This document shows, in pieces, positions 20,472-30,356 of a stretch of 64,000 nucleotides of DNA; the first letter of the stretch is position 1, and each line of letters begins with the position of its first letter. The notes under the pieces are model-generated. The model made no database searches. It saw only the letters and a list, made by a program, of their open reading frames with translations, and was not told the origin of the DNA. Location: the NCBI GenBank assembly GCA_040112665.1, contig CP157796.1, positions 1,242,813-1,306,812 of the forward strand, written 5' to 3'. The position numbers were made by a program, and so were the translations under genes. Source of the DNA: Oceanicaulis sp. GTDB lineage: Bacteria; Pseudomonadota; Alphaproteobacteria; Caulobacterales; Maricaulaceae.

Positions 20472-20865
20472 CAAGCTCAATTTCGATCTGGTCGCGCCCG
20501 AGGCGCGCGTGTTCGCCGGTCAGGTGGACATGGTCGTGGTGCCCGGCAGCGAGGGCGATTTCGGCGTGCTCGCCGGCCACGCCCCCTTCATGTCGACGAT
20601 CCGCTCCGGCGCGATCGCGATCCATGACGGCGGCCAGGTGACCCGCACCTTCATCCATGGCGGCTTCGCCGAGGTGACCCCGGCCGGGCTGACCATCCTC
20701 GCCGAGGAAGCGCTCGACCTGTCCACGATCGACCCGAGCGAAGTCGAGCGCCAGCTGACCGAAGCCCGCGAAGACGCAGGTCAGGCCCGCGACGAGGCCG
20801 AGCGCCGCGAATGTGAGGCCCGCATCGAGAAGCTCGAAGCCCTGATGGCGGCGATCCGCAACTAG
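20464..20865 (+). CDS. atpC: ATP synthase F1 subunit epsilon
   Basis: A 133-residue epsilon subunit: beta-sandwich KLNFDLVAPEARVFAGQVDMVVVPGSEGDFGVLAGHAP, FIHGGFAEVTPAGLTILAEEA, and a C-terminal helical pair rich in Glu/Arg. The ATG at 20464 gives the family N-terminus; the upstream open frame is part of the small membrane ORF region. It ends the atp operon and is followed by a terminator. The helix that inhibits ATP hydrolysis in other species is present in length but its activity cannot be judged. Confidence 0.96.
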   Translation: MADKLNFDLVAPEARVFAGQVDMVVVPGSEGDFGVLAGHAPFMSTIRSGAIAIHDGGQVTRTFIHGGFAEVTPAGLTILAEEALDLSTIDPSEVERQLTEAREDAGQARDEAERRECEARIEKLEALMAAIRN

Positions 20866-20890
20866 CGCGGCGCGTCGCGCCAGACGAACG

Positions 20891-20922
20891 AACCCCGCGC
20901 CCGGTGAAGGCGCGGGGTTTTT
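20891..20922 (+). terminator. Rho-independent terminator of the atp operon
   Basis: Stem CCCCGCGCC (20893-20901) with GGCGCGGGG (20909-20917), 7-base loop, followed by TTTTT on the plus strand. It separates the atp operon from the convergent serine hydrolase gene that ends at 20927. Confidence 0.9.
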
Positions 20923-20926
20923 CGTG

Positions 20927-22774
20927 TCAGCCCATAACCCCCGGCGTGTAGCTCCACGGGGTGAGCCCGGCCCAGCCATAGGTGAACATCCAGCCCCAGG
21001 CGAGCACTAGCAGGGCGCTGGTCAGGCCGGCCTGGGCTCGGGCGAACAGGCGCACGTCCTGTGCGCGCACCGCTGCCCACACGCCCACCAGCGCGATCGG
21101 GCCGAAGGCGAGCGTGCCCAGCTGCAAGACGCGCCCGCCGAGGCTGGGTCCGGCGAAATTCGCCAGCACGTCGCCCATGCTCAGCATCATGAGCGCGCCC
21201 ATGCCCAGCCCGAAGGAGAGCGCGGCGAGGCTCGGCCAGGTCCAGACCCGCCAGCGGTTCTGCCCGGCGAACACGCCGAACGGGCGTGCGGCCGCCCAGA
21301 CGAGAAGCGTGATCAGCCCGGCGATCAGCGCGACCAGCGTCGCGATCCACAGCGCGACCGGCGCGCCCAGGCGCAGGGCGCTGGTCTGGCTGAAGGTCTC
21401 GCCGCCGCCATAGACGAGCTCCCATCCGCGCGGGCCTTCGATGAGGGCGAGGCGTTTGAACGGCTCGTCGGTCTTGTAGAAGCGGCCGCCGCCCATGGGC
21501 GTATAACGCAGCGGTTCCGACCCGAGTCCGCGCGCCACGCAGAGCTCCGCGCCGCATGCGGTGACGCTGATCGGCTCGAACAGGTCGATCAGGGCGCGGG
21601 TCATCTCCTGGCGGGGATTGACGATGCGGTAGGTTCCCGCCGCGCTGTCGGCCAGCGTCCAGCCGGGCGCGGGTTCGGGCGCGGGCTGGGCCCCGCCCAG
21701 GGCGTCGCGCAGCGCTCGCCGCATGTTGCGGATGGCCGGGCCGGAGGTGTTGACCATCAGGGCGTAGGCCATGCCGGTCTGCCGGTTGTAGAAGACCTCG
21801 GCCTGGGCTGCGTCGATCGCGCCGTTATGGCCGATCCAGAGGCCGGTCTCGTCCCGGCTCTCGAAAAGCCCCAGACCGTAAGGGTTTCCGCCGTTCTGCG
21901 CTGAAACGCTGGTCTCGCCGCGCTCCATGCGCGCCACCGTCGGGGACGTCATGAAACCCGCCCCGTCCGTCATCAGGACAGCGCCCACCGTCACCAGATC
22001 GCGCGCGCTGATCGCGAGCGCGCCGGACGGGCCGGCCCAGATGCGGGTGAAGTCCGATCGTTCACCGTCGCTCGCATAGCTCGCAGGGCGGATCTCGCCG
22101 TCCTGATCGAAGCTCGCCGTCTCGAGTCCCAGCGGATCGAAGATCAGCGCCTCCATCGCCTGCTCGAAGGGCCGGCCAGTCTCGATCTCGATCACCCGGC
22201 CGATCACGGCGGGGCCTGAATTGGCGTAGCTGTGATAGAGCCCCGGCGCCCAGCGGGCCGTCCGCGAGCGGGGATTGTCGGCCAGGCCTTCGGCGATCGT
22301 GGTGCCTTCGGGGAAGCTGCGATATTCCTGAAGCTGGATGTCGTCCCAGCCCGCGGTGTGCTCGACGAGGTGCACCAGGCGCACCGGGGCCTCGTCCTCC
22401 CAGCGATTGGTGAAGGCGATTTCCGGCGCAATGTCGGCCAGGGGCGTGTCGAGGTCGAGCCGGCCAGCCTCGACCAGCCGCATCGCCGCCATCGCGGTCA
22501 GCAGCTTGGACACCGAACCGGCGCGGAAGGGCGTGTCCCCGGTCGCCTCGATCCCGGCTTCGCGGTCGGCATAGCCGATCCCGTCGGCGAAGATCACCCC
22601 GTTCGCGTCAGCCAGCGCCCAGCTCGCGCCGACCACGTCGTGGTCTTCGGCGATCTCGTCGAGGCGCTCGTCTAGCGCGGCGAGTTCGGGCGGGAGGTCC
22701 TGCGCCAAGGCGTCGGCGTGCGGCAGGCAGAGCGCGGCGATTGCGGCGGCGGCCGCGGCGAAACGGTTGAACAT
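20927..22774 (-). CDS. Beta-lactamase-fold serine hydrolase with C-terminal membrane domain
   Basis: A 615-residue protein exported by an N-terminal signal (MFNRFAAAAAAIAALCLPHADALA). The beta-lactamase/class C penicillin-binding fold spans about 30-400: the catalytic tetrad S-V-S-K at 87-90 in FRAGSVSKLLTAM, the Tyr-x-Asn motif in YHSYANSG, and HNGAIDAAQ near the end of the domain. A spacer region follows, then about four hydrophobic segments in the last 170 residues. Members of this family act as esterases, D-amino-acid peptidases or cell-wall modifiers; the substrate is not evident. It stands alone, convergent with the atp operon, and is separated from the divergent-direction priA by 67 bases. 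Confidence 0.88.
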   Translation of the reverse strand: MFNRFAAAAAAIAALCLPHADALAQDLPPELAALDERLDEIAEDHDVVGASWALADANGVIFADGIGYADREAGIEATGDTPFRAGSVSKLLTAMAAMRLVEAGRLDLDTPLADIAPEIAFTNRWEDEAPVRLVHLVEHTAGWDDIQLQEYRSFPEGTTIAEGLADNPRSRTARWAPGLYHSYANSGPAVIGRVIEIETGRPFEQAMEALIFDPLGLETASFDQDGEIRPASYASDGERSDFTRIWAGPSGALAISARDLVTVGAVLMTDGAGFMTSPTVARMERGETSVSAQNGGNPYGLGLFESRDETGLWIGHNGAIDAAQAEVFYNRQTGMAYALMVNTSGPAIRNMRRALRDALGGAQPAPEPAPGWTLADSAAGTYRIVNPRQEMTRALIDLFEPISVTACGAELCVARGLGSEPLRYTPMGGGRFYKTDEPFKRLALIEGPRGWELVYGGGETFSQTSALRLGAPVALWIATLVALIAGLITLLVWAAARPFGVFAGQNRWRVWTWPSLAALSFGLGMGALMMLSMGDVLANFAGPSLGGRVLQLGTLAFGPIALVGVWAAVRAQDVRLFARAQAGLTSALLVLAWGWMFTYGWAGLTPWSYTPGVMG

Positions 22775-22841
22775 GAGCGTCCCCTTGAAAGCGTCGCCCC
22801 TAGGATGCGCATCATGCGCCGTCCGGATGCCCCCGTCCTGT

Positions 22842-25025
22842 CTAAAGGAAGGAATAGGGCTCGATGTCGACGTTCACCCGGACGCTGGCGGGCGCTTTGA
22901 ACCGGGCGGTCCAGGCGCGCATATAGGCGCTGACGTCGATCGACTTGCCCGCCTGCACTAAAAAGCGCTTGCGCCACCGGCCGCGCACCACGCCCAGGGG
23001 CGCCTCTGCGGGGCCGAACACCTCCACGCCTTCAGCGGCCGGGGCGGCGGCGGCGATCATGCGCGCGGCGTCGTCCAGAACCTCGGGGTCGGGCGCTGAC
23101 AGGATCATCGCGGCGAGCCGGCCGAACGGGGGCAGGCCGAGCGTTTCGCGCATCATGCGTTCAGCGCTCAGAAAGCCCGCCCGGTCGCCCGCGGCGAGCG
23201 CCTGCAGCGCCTCGTGCTCGGGCTTCCAGGTCTGAAGGATCGCCCGGCCGGGGCGATCCGCGCGCCCGGCGCGGCCGGCGGCCTGCACCAGCGTCTGATA
23301 GGTGCGCTCCCCGGCCCTGAGATCGCCGCCGGCGAGCCCGAGATCGGCGTCGACCACGCCCACCAGCGTCAGGCGGGGGAAGTTGTGGCCCTTCGCGGCG
23401 ATCTGGGTGCCCACGAGGATGTCGATCTCGCCCGCCTCCATGCGCGAGACGACGTCGCGCACCGCGTCGCCGGACTGGGCGGTGTCGGAGCTGAAGACCT
23501 CGACCTTCGCTTCGGGGAAGCGCCGGGCGGCTTCTTCTGCGACCCGTTCGACGCCGGGGCCGACCCCGATCAGGCTGTCGAGCGCCCCGCACTCGGGGCA
23601 GGCTTTGGGCTTGGGCATGGAAAACCCGGTGACATGGCAGACCAGCCGGCCGGTATAGCGATGCTCGACCAGCCAGCGGTCCGCCTCCGGGCTCTTCATC
23701 TTGTGACCGCAGGACTTGCACAGCACCAGCGGCGCAAAGCCGCGGCGGTTGAGATAGAGCAAAGCCTGCTCGCCGCGCGCCAGCGTTTCGGCCACCGCGT
23801 CGACCAGAGGCGGGCTGAGCCAGTCGCCCTTCTCGGGCGGGGAGAGCCTTAAATCGAGCAGCTCGATGTCGGGCAGAACTGCGCCGGCAGCCCGGCCGGG
23901 CAGGACGACATGGACGTAGCGCCCGGCTTCTGCGTTCACCAGGCTCTCCATAGAGGGCGTGGCGCTCGCCAGGATCGTCATCGCGCCTGAGAGTTTCGAG
24001 CGCGCCACGGCGAGATCGCGGGCGTTATAGGCGAGATTGTCGTCCTGCTTGTAGGTGGGGTCGTGTTCTTCGTCGACGATCACCATTCTGGGGTTCGGCA
24101 GGGGCAGGAAGATCGCCGAACGCGCCCCGGCCACGATCCGCGCCCGGCCCGAGGCCGCCTCGCGCCAGACCCGGCGGCGGTCCTTGTCGGGAAGGGAGGA
24201 ATGCCACAGCGCAGGCGCCGCGCCGAACCGCTCTTCAAAGCGCCGGGTCACGGCCTGTGTCAGCGCGATCTCGGGCAGAAGCACCAGGATCTGCGCGTCG
24301 GGCTCGCGGCGCAGAAGCTCGGCGATCGCCTCGAAATAGACCTCGGTCTTGCCCGATCCCGTAACCCCGTCCAGCAGGGCCGCCTGAAACCCGCCCGCGG
24401 CCACCAGACGGCGCAGGGTCGCCGCCGCGCGGGCCTGGATGTCGCTCAGCGCCAGCCCCTCGCGATAGGGGTCGGGCGCGTCGAAGGGCGGATCGACGGG
24501 CAGGTCCTCGGCCTCGAGCGCGCCGGCTTCGGCCAGCCCCTTCACCACCGAGCTCGACACCCCCGCCCGGCGCGCCAACTCGGCGGCGGAGGCGGGGCCG
24601 TCTTCGGCCGCGTCCAGCACGGCGCGGCGCGCCGGGGTCAGCCGGGCGATTTTCTCCCCCGTGGGCCTGTAGACCGTCTCGACCGGGGAGGGTTTCAGCG
24701 CCGCCGGCGAACGCAGCACGGCGCGCAGGATCACGCCGGGCGGCTCGACCAGATAGCGTGCGGTCCAGTCGATGAAATCGCGCACGCCGTCGGACAGAGG
24801 CGGGCCGCATATCACCTGATCGACGGGTTTGAGCGCGCGCGCGCCGTCATGCTCGCCGACCGACCAGACCACGCCGGGCACGCTGCGCTTGCCCAGAGGC
24901 GCGAGCACGTGATCGCCCGGCGCCAGGACGGCGCCGTCTGGGATCTCGTAGTCGAACGGCTCGGGCAGCGGCATGGGAAACAGCACGCTCGCCCGGCGCC
25001 GGGCGCCGAAAAGGGTCATCGCCAC
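22842..25025 (-). CDS. priA: Primosomal replication restart helicase PriA
   Basis: A 727-residue superfamily 2 helicase that reloads the replisome at stalled forks. The N-terminal DNA-binding domain (ASVLFPMPLPEPFDYEIPDG) is followed by Walker A LLDGVTGSGKTEVY, the DEEH box IVDEEHDPTYKQ and motif ASATPSMESL. The zinc region keeps CKSC and CPEC, but the second pair reads SPEAD and the third reads CHVTG, so three of the eight cysteines usual in PriA are missing. The remainder (GPGVERVAEE, GTQIAAKGHNFPRLTLVGVV) is normal. In the same neighbourhood as DUF484 and xerC, as in many relatives, but divergent from them. Confidence 0.95.
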   Translation of the reverse strand: MAMTLFGARRRASVLFPMPLPEPFDYEIPDGAVLAPGDHVLAPLGKRSVPGVVWSVGEHDGARALKPVDQVICGPPLSDGVRDFIDWTARYLVEPPGVILRAVLRSPAALKPSPVETVYRPTGEKIARLTPARRAVLDAAEDGPASAAELARRAGVSSSVVKGLAEAGALEAEDLPVDPPFDAPDPYREGLALSDIQARAAATLRRLVAAGGFQAALLDGVTGSGKTEVYFEAIAELLRREPDAQILVLLPEIALTQAVTRRFEERFGAAPALWHSSLPDKDRRRVWREAASGRARIVAGARSAIFLPLPNPRMVIVDEEHDPTYKQDDNLAYNARDLAVARSKLSGAMTILASATPSMESLVNAEAGRYVHVVLPGRAAGAVLPDIELLDLRLSPPEKGDWLSPPLVDAVAETLARGEQALLYLNRRGFAPLVLCKSCGHKMKSPEADRWLVEHRYTGRLVCHVTGFSMPKPKACPECGALDSLIGVGPGVERVAEEAARRFPEAKVEVFSSDTAQSGDAVRDVVSRMEAGEIDILVGTQIAAKGHNFPRLTLVGVVDADLGLAGGDLRAGERTYQTLVQAAGRAGRADRPGRAILQTWKPEHEALQALAAGDRAGFLSAERMMRETLGLPPFGRLAAMILSAPDPEVLDDAARMIAAAAPAAEGVEVFGPAEAPLGVVRGRWRKRFLVQAGKSIDVSAYMRAWTARFKAPASVRVNVDIEPYSFL

Positions 25026-25146
25026 CGCCGCAAGGTGAATCGGATCTGGTACGAGCCTAGCAAACCTCAGGGCCGAGCGGTCAGGGTTAACGCATTCGCA
25101 AAGCCGCCGGGGTTAACCGGGGGGATCGGCATTTCGCGAGGGCTCC

Positions 25147-25806
25147 ATGACCGACACGCTCGACATCGACGCGCTGCGCGCCGCGCTTCGCGACCGGCCC
25201 GACATCGTCACCGGCGATCCGGCGTTGATGGCGGTGGTGCGCGACGCCCTGGCGGGCGAAGGCGTGGTCGATCTCGGCGCGCGCGCGCGCCAGAAGCTCG
25301 AAGCCGAACTCGCGAAAGTCCGCGCGACGAACACCGCGCTCATCGCGCTGGCCAAGGCCAATCTCGCCGCTCAGGCGCAGACGCATGCGGCTGTGCTGGC
25401 GGTGATGGAGGCGGAGACCCTGTCTGCGCTCGACCGCAAGCTCGCCGGCCGGGCTGCCGGCGCGCTGGGCGTGGATGCGATCCGGGTGTTCATCGAGGGT
25501 CATGCCCCCTTGAAGGGCGGCGCCGCGATCCAGGGCTGCTCGCCCGACCTCGTGGACGCGCTGATGGGCGAGAAGGCCGAGCGGCTGGGCCCGGTCGACG
25601 CCCGCTTCGCCGACGCGCTTTACGGCCCTGTCGGCACGGGCCTGCGCTCCGAAGCGCTGGCGCGGCTGGAGGTCGGCGGCCGGCCCGGCGTTCTGTGCCT
25701 GGGTGCGCGCGACGGCAAGGCCTTCACCCCCGATCAGGGCGCGGACCTTCTGCATTTCCTGGCCCGTGCGCTTGAGCGCCGGCTCGCGCCATGGCTCAAG
25801 CACTAG
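25147..25806 (+). CDS. DUF484 family protein (GAF-like)
   Basis: A 219-residue protein. The N-terminal part (about 1-80) is a helical segment with DALAGEGVVDLGARARQKLEAEL, the rest a GAF-like domain (FIEGHAPLKGGAAIQGCS, GARDGKAFTPDQGADLLHFLARALERRLAPWL) as in the DUF484 family. The biochemical role is unknown; genes of this family are regularly next to xerC, and here the last 16 bases overlap the xerC start. The 121-base gap between priA and this gene holds two TTAAC sequences and no gene. Confidence 0.9.
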   Translation: MTDTLDIDALRAALRDRPDIVTGDPALMAVVRDALAGEGVVDLGARARQKLEAELAKVRATNTALIALAKANLAAQAQTHAAVLAVMEAETLSALDRKLAGRAAGALGVDAIRVFIEGHAPLKGGAAIQGCSPDLVDALMGEKAERLGPVDARFADALYGPVGTGLRSEALARLEVGGRPGVLCLGARDGKAFTPDQGADLLHFLARALERRLAPWLKH

Positions 25807-26726
25807 ACGCCGGAGCGGCGCGGCGCGCCTTCCTCGCCCATCTGGAAGGGCGGCGGATGAGCCCGCGCACGGTGGAGGCCTATGGCCGCGATCTCGACCA
25901 GCTGTTCGAGTTTCTGACCGGCCATCTCGGCGCCCGGCCGCACCTGTCCCACCTCGCAGCGCTGAAAGCCGCCGACTGGCGCGCCTTCCTGGCCGCGCGC
26001 CGCATGGACGGGGCGGGGGCGCGCACGCTGCAAAGGGCGCTGAGCTCGATCCGCAGCTTCTTCGCCTATGGACGCAAGGCCTGGGGGCTCGAAAACCCCG
26101 CCCTGGGGCTGATCGAAGCGCCGAAAGCGCCGCGCCGCCAGCCCCGCCCGGTGAGCGAAAGCGCGGCGAAGGCGCTGATCGAGGACGCCGGGGCGGGCGA
26201 AAAAGAGCCCTGGATCGCCGCGCGGGACGCCGCCGTGCTGAGCCTTCTTTACGGCTGCGGGCTGAGGATTTCAGAGGCGCTCGCCCTGACCGGGCGGCAG
26301 GCGCGCCCGCCGCAGACCCTCAGGGTGGCGGGCAAGGGCGGCAAGACGCGGATCGTGCCGGTGCTGCCGGCGGTGAAAGAGGCGGTGGAGCGCTACGCCG
26401 CGCTGTGTCCGTTCAAACTTGAGCCTGACGCGCCGCTGTTCCGTGCGGTGCGCGGCGGCCCGCTCAGCGCAAGGCAGGTGCAGGCGTCAATGCAGACCCT
26501 GCGCTCCCGGCTCGGCCTTCCGTCGAGCGCGACGCCGCACGCTCTGCGCCATGCGTTCGCAACGCATCTTCTGGCCCATGGCGGCGATCTCCGGGCGATC
26601 CAGGAATTGCTGGGCCACGCCTCGCTGTCGACCACGCAGATCTATGCAGGTGTCGACGGGGCGGCGCTGTCGCGCCTGCACGCCAGCACCCATCCCAGAG
26701 CCCGCCGCAAGGCGCAGAGCGGCTAG
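25791..26726 (+). CDS. xerC: Tyrosine recombinase XerC
   Basis: A 311-residue tyrosine recombinase that, with XerD, resolves chromosome dimers at dif. The N-terminal SAM-like domain (FLAHLEGRRMSPRTVEAYGRDL) binds DNA. The catalytic residues are all visible: Arg in LLYGCGLRISEAL, Lys in GKGGKTRIVPV, His-x-x-Arg in HALRHAFATHLL, His in ELLGHASLSTTQIY and the nucleophile Tyr in that segment. Neighbourhood (DUF484) and length favour the housekeeping XerC over an element integrase. Its stop overlaps that of the convergent proB by 4 bases. Confidence 0.95.
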   Translation: MAQALDAGAARRAFLAHLEGRRMSPRTVEAYGRDLDQLFEFLTGHLGARPHLSHLAALKAADWRAFLAARRMDGAGARTLQRALSSIRSFFAYGRKAWGLENPALGLIEAPKAPRRQPRPVSESAAKALIEDAGAGEKEPWIAARDAAVLSLLYGCGLRISEALALTGRQARPPQTLRVAGKGGKTRIVPVLPAVKEAVERYAALCPFKLEPDAPLFRAVRGGPLSARQVQASMQTLRSRLGLPSSATPHALRHAFATHLLAHGGDLRAIQELLGHASLSTTQIYAGVDGAALSRLHASTHPRARRKAQSG

Positions 26727-27877
26727 CCGACCTTGATCAGCTCGTCTGTGGGCGCGTCCCAGGGCAGGTGGTGATCTTTCAGGACCGCCATGTTTTCCCG
26801 CGCGATGACCCGCGGGACGGCCTCGAAGCCCAGAAGCTCCTTGACCGTGCGGTCGGGATTGCGGGCGAGCAGGATGATCTCCGCGCTGGTGAAATTGCTC
26901 ATGCCGCGGGCCAGCTCTTCGCCGTCCTCGTCATAGACGTGCAGCACCTCGCCTTTGCCGAACTCGCCCTGGACCTCCACGATGTCGGCCCGGCCGATAT
27001 CGCCGCGGCCGCCTGACAAGCGCTCGGCGGTGGCGGCGTTGACCGTCAGCCCGCCGGCCTGCTGCAGCCGGTCAGTCAGCCAGATCGACCAGGAGCTGTC
27101 GGGGTCGCCGATCGCCACGCATTCGGTGTGCCGGCGCGAACCGTCGAGCACGGCGGAGACCGGCTTGTCCATCTCGCCCTTGGCGATCCGGGTGGTGCAG
27201 CCCGCGTTCTGGGCCATGTTCGCCGCGCGCATCTTCGTCAGCATGCCCCCCGTACCCAGTTCGGACACGGACTTGGTCACTTCGAGATAGGCCGAGACGT
27301 CTTCGACCCTCGGCACGTGCCGGGCGTCGGGATCGTCGGGGTTCTTGTCGTAGAGCCCGTCCACGCTGGTGAGGATCACCAGCTCCTCGGCCTGGATCAT
27401 CTGGGCGACCTTGGCGGCGAGCCGGTCGTTGTCGCCCACTTTGATCTCCTGGGTGGTCACCGAGTCGTTCTCATTGACGATCGGCATGACCCCGCGCTCG
27501 ATCAGACGGGTGATCGTGTTCTTGGTGTTCAGGAAGCGCCGCCGGTCTTCGAGGTCTTCGAGCGTGACCAGCACCTGGGCGATGTCGAAGCCGTATTCCA
27601 GCGCGATCTGCTTGTAGGCGTTCATCAGGAGCGGCTGGCCGCAGGCCGCGGCGGCCTGCTTGTCCAGAAGCCCCGCCTCCTCGGGCGCGACGCCCATCAC
27701 CGACAGGCCCAGCGCGACCGAGCCCGAGCTGGTAAGCACCACGTCCCAGCCCTGCGCGCGCAGCCGCGCGGCGTCCTCCATCACCCCGTGCATGAACGCA
27801 TAGCGCAGGGTGAGGTGTTCTGAGTTGGCCAGAAGCGAAGATCCGATCTTCAGGACGACGCGTTTACGCTCGGTCAA
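26723..27877 (-). CDS. proB: Glutamate 5-kinase
   Basis: A 384-residue enzyme that phosphorylates glutamate in the first step of proline synthesis. The amino acid kinase domain opens with RVVLKIGSSLLAN and carries GSVALG, NENDSVTTQEIKVGDNDRLAA and GTGGMLTKMRAA; a PUA domain fills the last about 90 residues (GRADIVEVQGEFGKGEVLHVY). I placed the start at a TTG (27875-27877) because GGAGG lies 6 bases before it and the protein then begins TERKRVVLKIG; the frame upstream has no family sequence. proB points away from proC-proA, and the two units share a 282-base divergent spacer. Confidence 0.94.
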   Translation of the reverse strand: MTERKRVVLKIGSSLLANSEHLTLRYAFMHGVMEDAARLRAQGWDVVLTSSGSVALGLSVMGVAPEEAGLLDKQAAAACGQPLLMNAYKQIALEYGFDIAQVLVTLEDLEDRRRFLNTKNTITRLIERGVMPIVNENDSVTTQEIKVGDNDRLAAKVAQMIQAEELVILTSVDGLYDKNPDDPDARHVPRVEDVSAYLEVTKSVSELGTGGMLTKMRAANMAQNAGCTTRIAKGEMDKPVSAVLDGSRRHTECVAIGDPDSSWSIWLTDRLQQAGGLTVNAATAERLSGGRGDIGRADIVEVQGEFGKGEVLHVYDEDGEELARGMSNFTSAEIILLARNPDRTVKELLGFEAVPRVIARENMAVLKDHHLPWDAPTDELIKVG

Positions 27878-28159
27878 ATGTATCCTCCAAAAGGGCGCGG
27901 CGCTGGAGCGGCCGGTTTTGCGGCGCACAAAATACTTTCAGCACGAACTATTACAAGGCGCCCGGCGCAGATCGCTGCAGCCTCACCAAATCGCTAAAAT
28001 ACTGTGATTCAGAAGTGACAGCCGCGCGCCGCATGCCGGCTGCGGTTGCCAGCGTTTGTTTCGGCCTCTAAATGTTGCACCGCATCGCGCCGGGGATCAT
28101 CGTCGGCGCGGGCTTTTCTGCGCGCCGATGCGGCGCGCGCGTGAGACGAAGGAGACGGC

Positions 28160-28948
28160 GTGAGCGCGAGCGTACTGATGGTGGGGTGCGGACATATGGG
28201 CGGGGCGCTTCTGGCCCGCTGGGCCGAATTGGGCGGTGTGGACTTCACCGTGCTCGATCCCGCCTCGCCGGAGCTGCCTGACGGCGTCGCCCTGCACACA
28301 ACGCCGGACACGCTGGGCGAGGCGCGCTTCGACGCGATCGTGGTCTCGGTGAAGCCCCAGCTTATCGACGCCGCCATTCCGCCCGCCGCGCGCTTCGTGA
28401 AAGAGGACGGTTTCGCGCTGTCGATCGCAGCGGGCGCGCCCACCGCGACGATCTCCAAGGCGGCCGGCGGCCGGCCTTCGGTGCGCCTGATGCCGAACAT
28501 GCCCGCCCGCATCGGGCGCGGGGTGAGCGGGCTCTACGCCCAGGACCGTGTCCGCCCGGCCCAGCGCGACCTCACCGAGCGCATGGGCGAGGCGGTGGGA
28601 ACCGCGCTCTGGCTCGCCGACGAAGACCAGATCGACCGGATCACCGCCGCGGCGGGCTCGGGTCCCGGCTATGTCTACGAGTTCGCCCGGGTCTATCAGA
28701 AGGCCGCCGAGGAGCTGGGCTTCGACGCCGACCAGGCGCGCGCGCTGGTGCTCGAAACCATCGCGGGCTGCATGGAACTTGCCGCCGAGACCGGCCAGGA
28801 TTTCGAGACCTTGCGCGATTCCATCATGAGCAAGGGCGGCACCACGGCTGCGGGCGTGAACGCGCTCAACGGCGACGACCAGCTGACCGGGCGGCTGAAG
28901 GCCACGCTTCAGGCCGCCTATGACAGGGCCTGCGAGCTGCGCGGCTGA
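28160..28948 (+). CDS. proC: Pyrroline-5-carboxylate reductase
   Basis: A 262-residue enzyme for the last step of proline synthesis. The Rossmann motif is [20 protein letters not shown]; the domain continues with [24 protein letters not shown] and the C-terminal signature [13 protein letters not shown] with [13 protein letters not shown]. The start is GTG at 28160 after GAAGGAGACG. It leads a two-gene unit with proA, 43 bases apart. The 282-base spacer upstream, divergent with proB, contains AT-rich stretches near 28000 (TAAAATACTGTGATT) that could be promoter elements. Confidence 0.95.
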   Translation: MSASVLMVGCGHMGGALLARWAELGGVDFTVLDPASPELPDGVALHTTPDTLGEARFDAIVVSVKPQLIDAAIPPAARFVKEDGFALSIAAGAPTATISKAAGGRPSVRLMPNMPARIGRGVSGLYAQDRVRPAQRDLTERMGEAVGTALWLADEDQIDRITAAAGSGPGYVYEFARVYQKAAEELGFDADQARALVLETIAGCMELAAETGQDFETLRDSIMSKGGTTAAGVNALNGDDQLTGRLKATLQAAYDRACELRG

Positions 28949-28991
28949 CGCGCGCGCCGGGGCCCTCAATGCAAGACAAGAAAGGACGTTC

Positions 28992-30275
28992 ATGACCGCC
29001 GAGACCACCACCGGATTTGACGCGACTGCCTATGTGAACCGCCTCGCAGCGCAGGCGAAAGCCGCCGCGCGCGTGCTCGCTGCGGCGACGACCGAGCAGA
29101 AGAACACCGCCCTGCGCGAGGCCGCACAGGCGTTGCGCGCCAATCGCGACCGGCTGATCGAGGCCAACAAGAAGGACGTCGAGAGCGTCAGGGACAAGGG
29201 CAAGCCCGCCGCCTTCGTCGACCGTCTGATGCTGGACGCGGACCGGATCGAGGCGATGGCCGCGGCGCTCGAACAGATCGTCTCCCTGCCCGATCCTGTC
29301 GGCCGTGTGCTGCACGAGACCAGCCGCCCCAACGGGCTGAAGATCGAGCGCGTGGCCACGCCCATCGGCGTGATCGGCATGATCTATGAAAGCCGCCCGA
29401 ACGTGGGCGCGGACGCCGGCGCGCTGTGCCTGAAATCAGGCAACGCCGTGATCCTGCGCGGCGGCTCGGAGAGCCTGAATTCCACCCGCGTCATCGTGGG
29501 CTGCCTGGCCGAAGGGCTGAAGGCGGCGAACCTGCCCGAGGCCTGCGTGACCATGATCGACACGCCCGACCGCGAGGCGGTGGGCGCGCTTCTTCAGTGC
29601 ACCGAGCATGTGGATCTGGTGATCCCGCGCGGCGGCAAGTCGCTGGTCGCCCGCGTGCGCGACCAGGCCCGCGTGCCGACGCTTCTGCACCTGGACGGCA
29701 ACTGCCACACCTATGTCCATGAGAGCGCCAAGCTCGACGAGGCGGCCGCCGTGCTCGCCAACGCCAAGCTGCGCCGGACCGGCATTTGCGGCGCGACCGA
29801 GAGCCTGGTGGTCGACCGCAAGGTGGCGAGCGCCTTCCTGCCCAAGGCGCTCGACGCGCTGGACGCGAAGGGCGGGTGCGAGGTGCGCGGCGAGCCCGAA
29901 GCCTGCGAGATCGACTCCCGCGTCCAGCCTCTGGCCGCGAACGATTTCGATACGGAGTTTCTCGACGCCGTGCTCAGCGTGAAGATCGTCGAGGGGCTCG
30001 ATGAAGCGCTCGCCTTCGTCGCCGAGCACAGCTCGAACCACACCGACGCGATCCTCGCCGAGGACGCCGGCGCCGCCGAGCGTTTCCTCAACGAGATCGA
30101 CAGCGCGGTGGTGATGCACAACGCCTCCACCCAGTTTTCCGACGGCGGAGAATTCGGCATGGGCGCGGAGATCGGCATCGCGACGGGCAAGATGCACGCG
30201 CGCGGCCCGGTCGGGCTCGAACAGCTCACCAGCTTCAAATACCGCGTCCGCGGCGCCAATCAGACCCGGCCGTAA
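28992..30275 (+). CDS. proA: Gamma-glutamyl phosphate reductase
   Basis: A 427-residue aldehyde-dehydrogenase-fold enzyme that reduces gamma-glutamyl phosphate to the semialdehyde. Marks are [35 protein letters not shown], the catalytic cysteine in [15 protein letters not shown], and [21 protein letters not shown] with [12 protein letters not shown] took the ATG at 28992, behind AAAGGACGTTC, rather than the upstream in-frame ATG at 28920 that lies inside proC. A terminator follows the stop. Confidence 0.96.
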   Translation: MTAETTTGFDATAYVNRLAAQAKAAARVLAAATTEQKNTALREAAQALRANRDRLIEANKKDVESVRDKGKPAAFVDRLMLDADRIEAMAAALEQIVSLPDPVGRVLHETSRPNGLKIERVATPIGVIGMIYESRPNVGADAGALCLKSGNAVILRGGSESLNSTRVIVGCLAEGLKAANLPEACVTMIDTPDREAVGALLQCTEHVDLVIPRGGKSLVARVRDQARVPTLLHLDGNCHTYVHESAKLDEAAAVLANAKLRRTGICGATESLVVDRKVASAFLPKALDALDAKGGCEVRGEPEACEIDSRVQPLAANDFDTEFLDAVLSVKIVEGLDEALAFVAEHSSNHTDAILAEDAGAAERFLNEIDSAVVMHNASTQFSDGGEFGMGAEIGIATGKMHARGPVGLEQLTSFKYRVRGANQTRP

Positions 30276-30298
30276 GGCCCGGCGAAATCAAGGGCATC

Positions 30299-30329
30299 AA
30301 CGCCGGCGGGCGTGTTCCGCCGGCGTTTT
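30299..30329 (+). terminator. Rho-independent terminator after proA
   Basis: Stem AACGCCGGCGG (30299-30309) with CCGCCGGCGTT (30317-30327) and a 7-base loop, running into TTTT. It ends the proC-proA unit 28 bases before putP. Confidence 0.85.
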
Positions 30330-30356
30330 CATAACGCCGACCAAGAAGGGGGAAGC

